Below are positions 6,351 through 7,155 of a DNA stretch of 7,155 nt, piece after piece. This DNA is from Nitriliruptoraceae bacterium (GTDB taxonomy: Bacteria > Actinomycetota > Nitriliruptoria > Nitriliruptorales > Nitriliruptoraceae). The position numbers and the translations under genes are program-made. The notes below the pieces were generated by a model, which saw only the letters and a program-made list of their open reading frames with translations, had not been told where the DNA came from and ran no database searches. The first letter of the stretch is position 1; each line of letters begins with the position of its first letter. The stretch lies in contig SKJO01000178.1 in the NCBI GenBank assembly GCA_007121975.1, positions 1 to 7,155 of the forward strand, in the 5' to 3' direction.

Positions 6351-6806
6351 ATGAGCACCGACACCAACGTTGCGGTGGAGACCCAGTTCTGCACCTTCCA
6401 TCTCACCAACCTGATGTTCGGCATCGAGGTCGAACGGGTCCAGGAGGTGATCCGCGCCCAGCCGATGACCGGGGTCCCGCTGGCCAATCCGGTGGTCGAG
6501 GGGCTGATCAACCTGCGTGGCCAGATCGTCACGGCCCTTGACCTGCGCCGCCGGCTCGAGCTGCCCGCCCGGCCCGAGGAGCTCGAGCCGACCAACATCG
6601 TGGTGCGCACCAGCGTCGGGCAGCTCAGCCTGCTCGTCGACCGCATCGGCGACGTCGTCGATGTGGACCAGGCCACGTTCGAGGGTCCGCCGGAGACACT
6701 CGAAGGGGTGGCGCGCGAGCTGATCACCGGGGCGTACAAGCTCGATGGCTCGTTGTTGCTGGTGCTCGACACCGAGGCGGCCGTTCGGCTGCCCGGCGTG
6801 GTCTGA
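6351..6806 (+). CDS. cheW: Chemotaxis coupling protein CheW
   Basis: Predicted cytoplasmic scaffold of 151 residues, made of a single CheW domain, that links receptors to the CheA P5 domain. The N-terminal strand FCTFHLTNLMFGIEVERVQE (13-32) and the signature NLRGQIVTALDLRRRL (54-69, with Arg56 and Asp64) are typical. A later segment, LSLLVDRIGDVVDVD, matches the second subdomain strand. I prefer the ATG at 6351, ten bases after GGGAG (6336-6340). A GTG at 6342 overlaps the cheA stop codon and adds three residues, but it sits only one base from that site. The gap of 5 bp implies co-transcription, probably with translational coupling, to cheA. The hairpin at 6830-6862 probably ends the message. 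Confidence 0.95.
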   Translation: MSTDTNVAVETQFCTFHLTNLMFGIEVERVQEVIRAQPMTGVPLANPVVEGLINLRGQIVTALDLRRRLELPARPEELEPTNIVVRTSVGQLSLLVDRIGDVVDVDQATFEGPPETLEGVARELITGAYKLDGSLLLVLDTEAAVRLPGVV

Positions 6807-6829
6807 CCCGGTAGCGGTCTGCAGCCCCT

Positions 6830-6862
6830 CCCGGCTCGGGTGCCCCATGGCCCCGAGCCGGG
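6830..6862 (+). terminator. Strong hairpin after cheW, likely terminator
   Basis: CCCGGCTCGGG (6830-6840) and CCCGAGCCGGG (6852-6862) form a perfect 11-bp stem. With one bulged T, three more pairs (GCC/GGC) extend it inward around a CCAT loop. It starts 23 bases past the cheW stop. Only two T residues follow, so termination may be incomplete and some transcripts may run on into the receptor gene. Confidence 0.65.
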
Positions 6863-6907
6863 TTCGTGCATGGCCGGCCGAGGTGACCTCCGAGGGGTGA
6901 TCGCGGG

Positions 6908-7020
6908 TCGAAGGTCCCGCGAGGAAGGGACCTCGACGACTTGAGTCCTGTCCGGTACCCGACGACAGGCAGGGCATCACGCACCGCGTGGTGGCCGTGT
7001 GGGGCCGTCCAGAGGACAGG
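6908..7020 (+). promoter_or_regulatory. Structured leader candidate before the receptor gene
   Basis: Three hairpins follow one another in the cheW-receptor gap. (1) AGGTCCC (6912-6918) pairs with GGGACCT (6927-6933), extended three pairs past a bulged A. (2) CCTGTC (6947-6952) pairs with GACAGG (6964-6969). (3) CATCACGC (6975-6982) pairs with GCGTGGTG (6986-6993), including one G-T wobble and a 3-nt loop. CCTGTCC (6947-6953) is also exactly complementary to GGACAGG (7014-7020), next to the ribosome binding region, so two exclusive folds are possible. I recognise no known riboswitch consensus and no clear sigma promoter in the gap. Confidence 0.4.
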
Positions 7021-7034
7021 GAAAGAAGACACAG

Positions 7035-7155
7035 ATGTCGTTCAAGAGCTTCTCGATCAAGCGGCAGTTGGTGACCGGGTTCGCGGGGGTGGTGGTGGCG
7101 TTCGTGGTCCTGCTGTTGTTCGTGATCTGGTCGATGATGCAGATCAACGAGGCCA
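7035..7155 (+). CDS. Probable methyl-accepting chemotaxis protein, N-terminus only
   Basis: The gene is cut by the window edge after 40 codons. The product starts with a short basic segment, MSFKSFSIKRQL, followed by a hydrophobic span of about 19 residues (roughly 13-31) and then SMMQINEA. This is the usual start of a chemoreceptor: a first transmembrane helix leading into a periplasmic or extracytoplasmic sensor domain. Position after cheA-cheW supports this. A membrane sensor kinase or other membrane signalling protein would begin in the same way, and the diagnostic HAMP and signalling domains lie outside the window. The ATG at 7035 is preceded by a purine-rich stretch, GGGAAAGAAG (7019-7028), a weaker site than those of the neighbouring genes. 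Confidence 0.68.
   Translation, partial: MSFKSFSIKRQLVTGFAGVVVAFVVLLLFVIWSMMQINEA

Noticed and set aside
6847..6900. A 17-codon ORF in the cheW-receptor gap
   Set aside because: It begins inside the terminator hairpin, has no ribosome binding site, and its peptide is unremarkable.
6863..7034. A GEMM-type c-di-GMP riboswitch before the receptor gene
   Set aside because: CACGCAC occurs at 6978-6984, but the rest of the GEMM core, including the GNRA tetraloop and its receptor, is not recognisable.

Overview
The window is very G+C-rich DNA with dense coding, GTG and ATG starts and clear GGAGG-type ribosome binding sites. The gene content (a lipoprotein cytochrome c, a flavoprotein disulfide reductase, a PPK2-type polyphosphate kinase and a chemotaxis cluster) suggests a motile, respiring, high-G+C bacterium, most likely an actinobacterium. 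That placement is inferred from composition and protein style. The sequence alone does not fix the genus.

Layout: two blocks diverge from a regulatory region at about 2999-3199. The leftward (minus-strand) block reads ppk2 (2998-2093), then a pyridine nucleotide-disulfide oxidoreductase (2072-585, only 20 bp after ppk2 and probably co-transcribed), then a small membrane-anchored cytochrome c lipoprotein (452-81, with a possible promoter of its own). A G+C-rich hairpin just past the cytochrome stop may end this block. The first 80 bases hold short repeats and no gene that I can recognise.

The rightward block starts with an NAD(P)-binding atypical SDR-type protein (3200-3880). After 83 bp comes a chemotaxis operon: cheA (3964-6345), cheW (6351-6806, starting 5 bp after the cheA stop), a terminator-like hairpin, a 170-base structured intergenic stretch, and the first 40 codons of what looks like a methyl-accepting chemotaxis receptor (7035 to the window edge). 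Receptor, CheW coupling protein and CheA kinase are the core of a chemosensory array. The response regulator and adaptation enzymes are not in view.

Points of interest: CheA has a duplicated 26-residue helical repeat where a P2 domain would normally sit, and two C-terminal CheW-like domains, the second of which has lost the usual motif. The ppk2/SDR divergent region packs three perfect inverted repeats into 110 bp. The leader before the receptor gene contains three hairpins, and one strand of one hairpin can pair instead with a 7-base segment next to the receptor's ribosome binding site, as in a two-state RNA switch. I recognise no defence system, mobile element, CRISPR array, tRNA or rRNA here.
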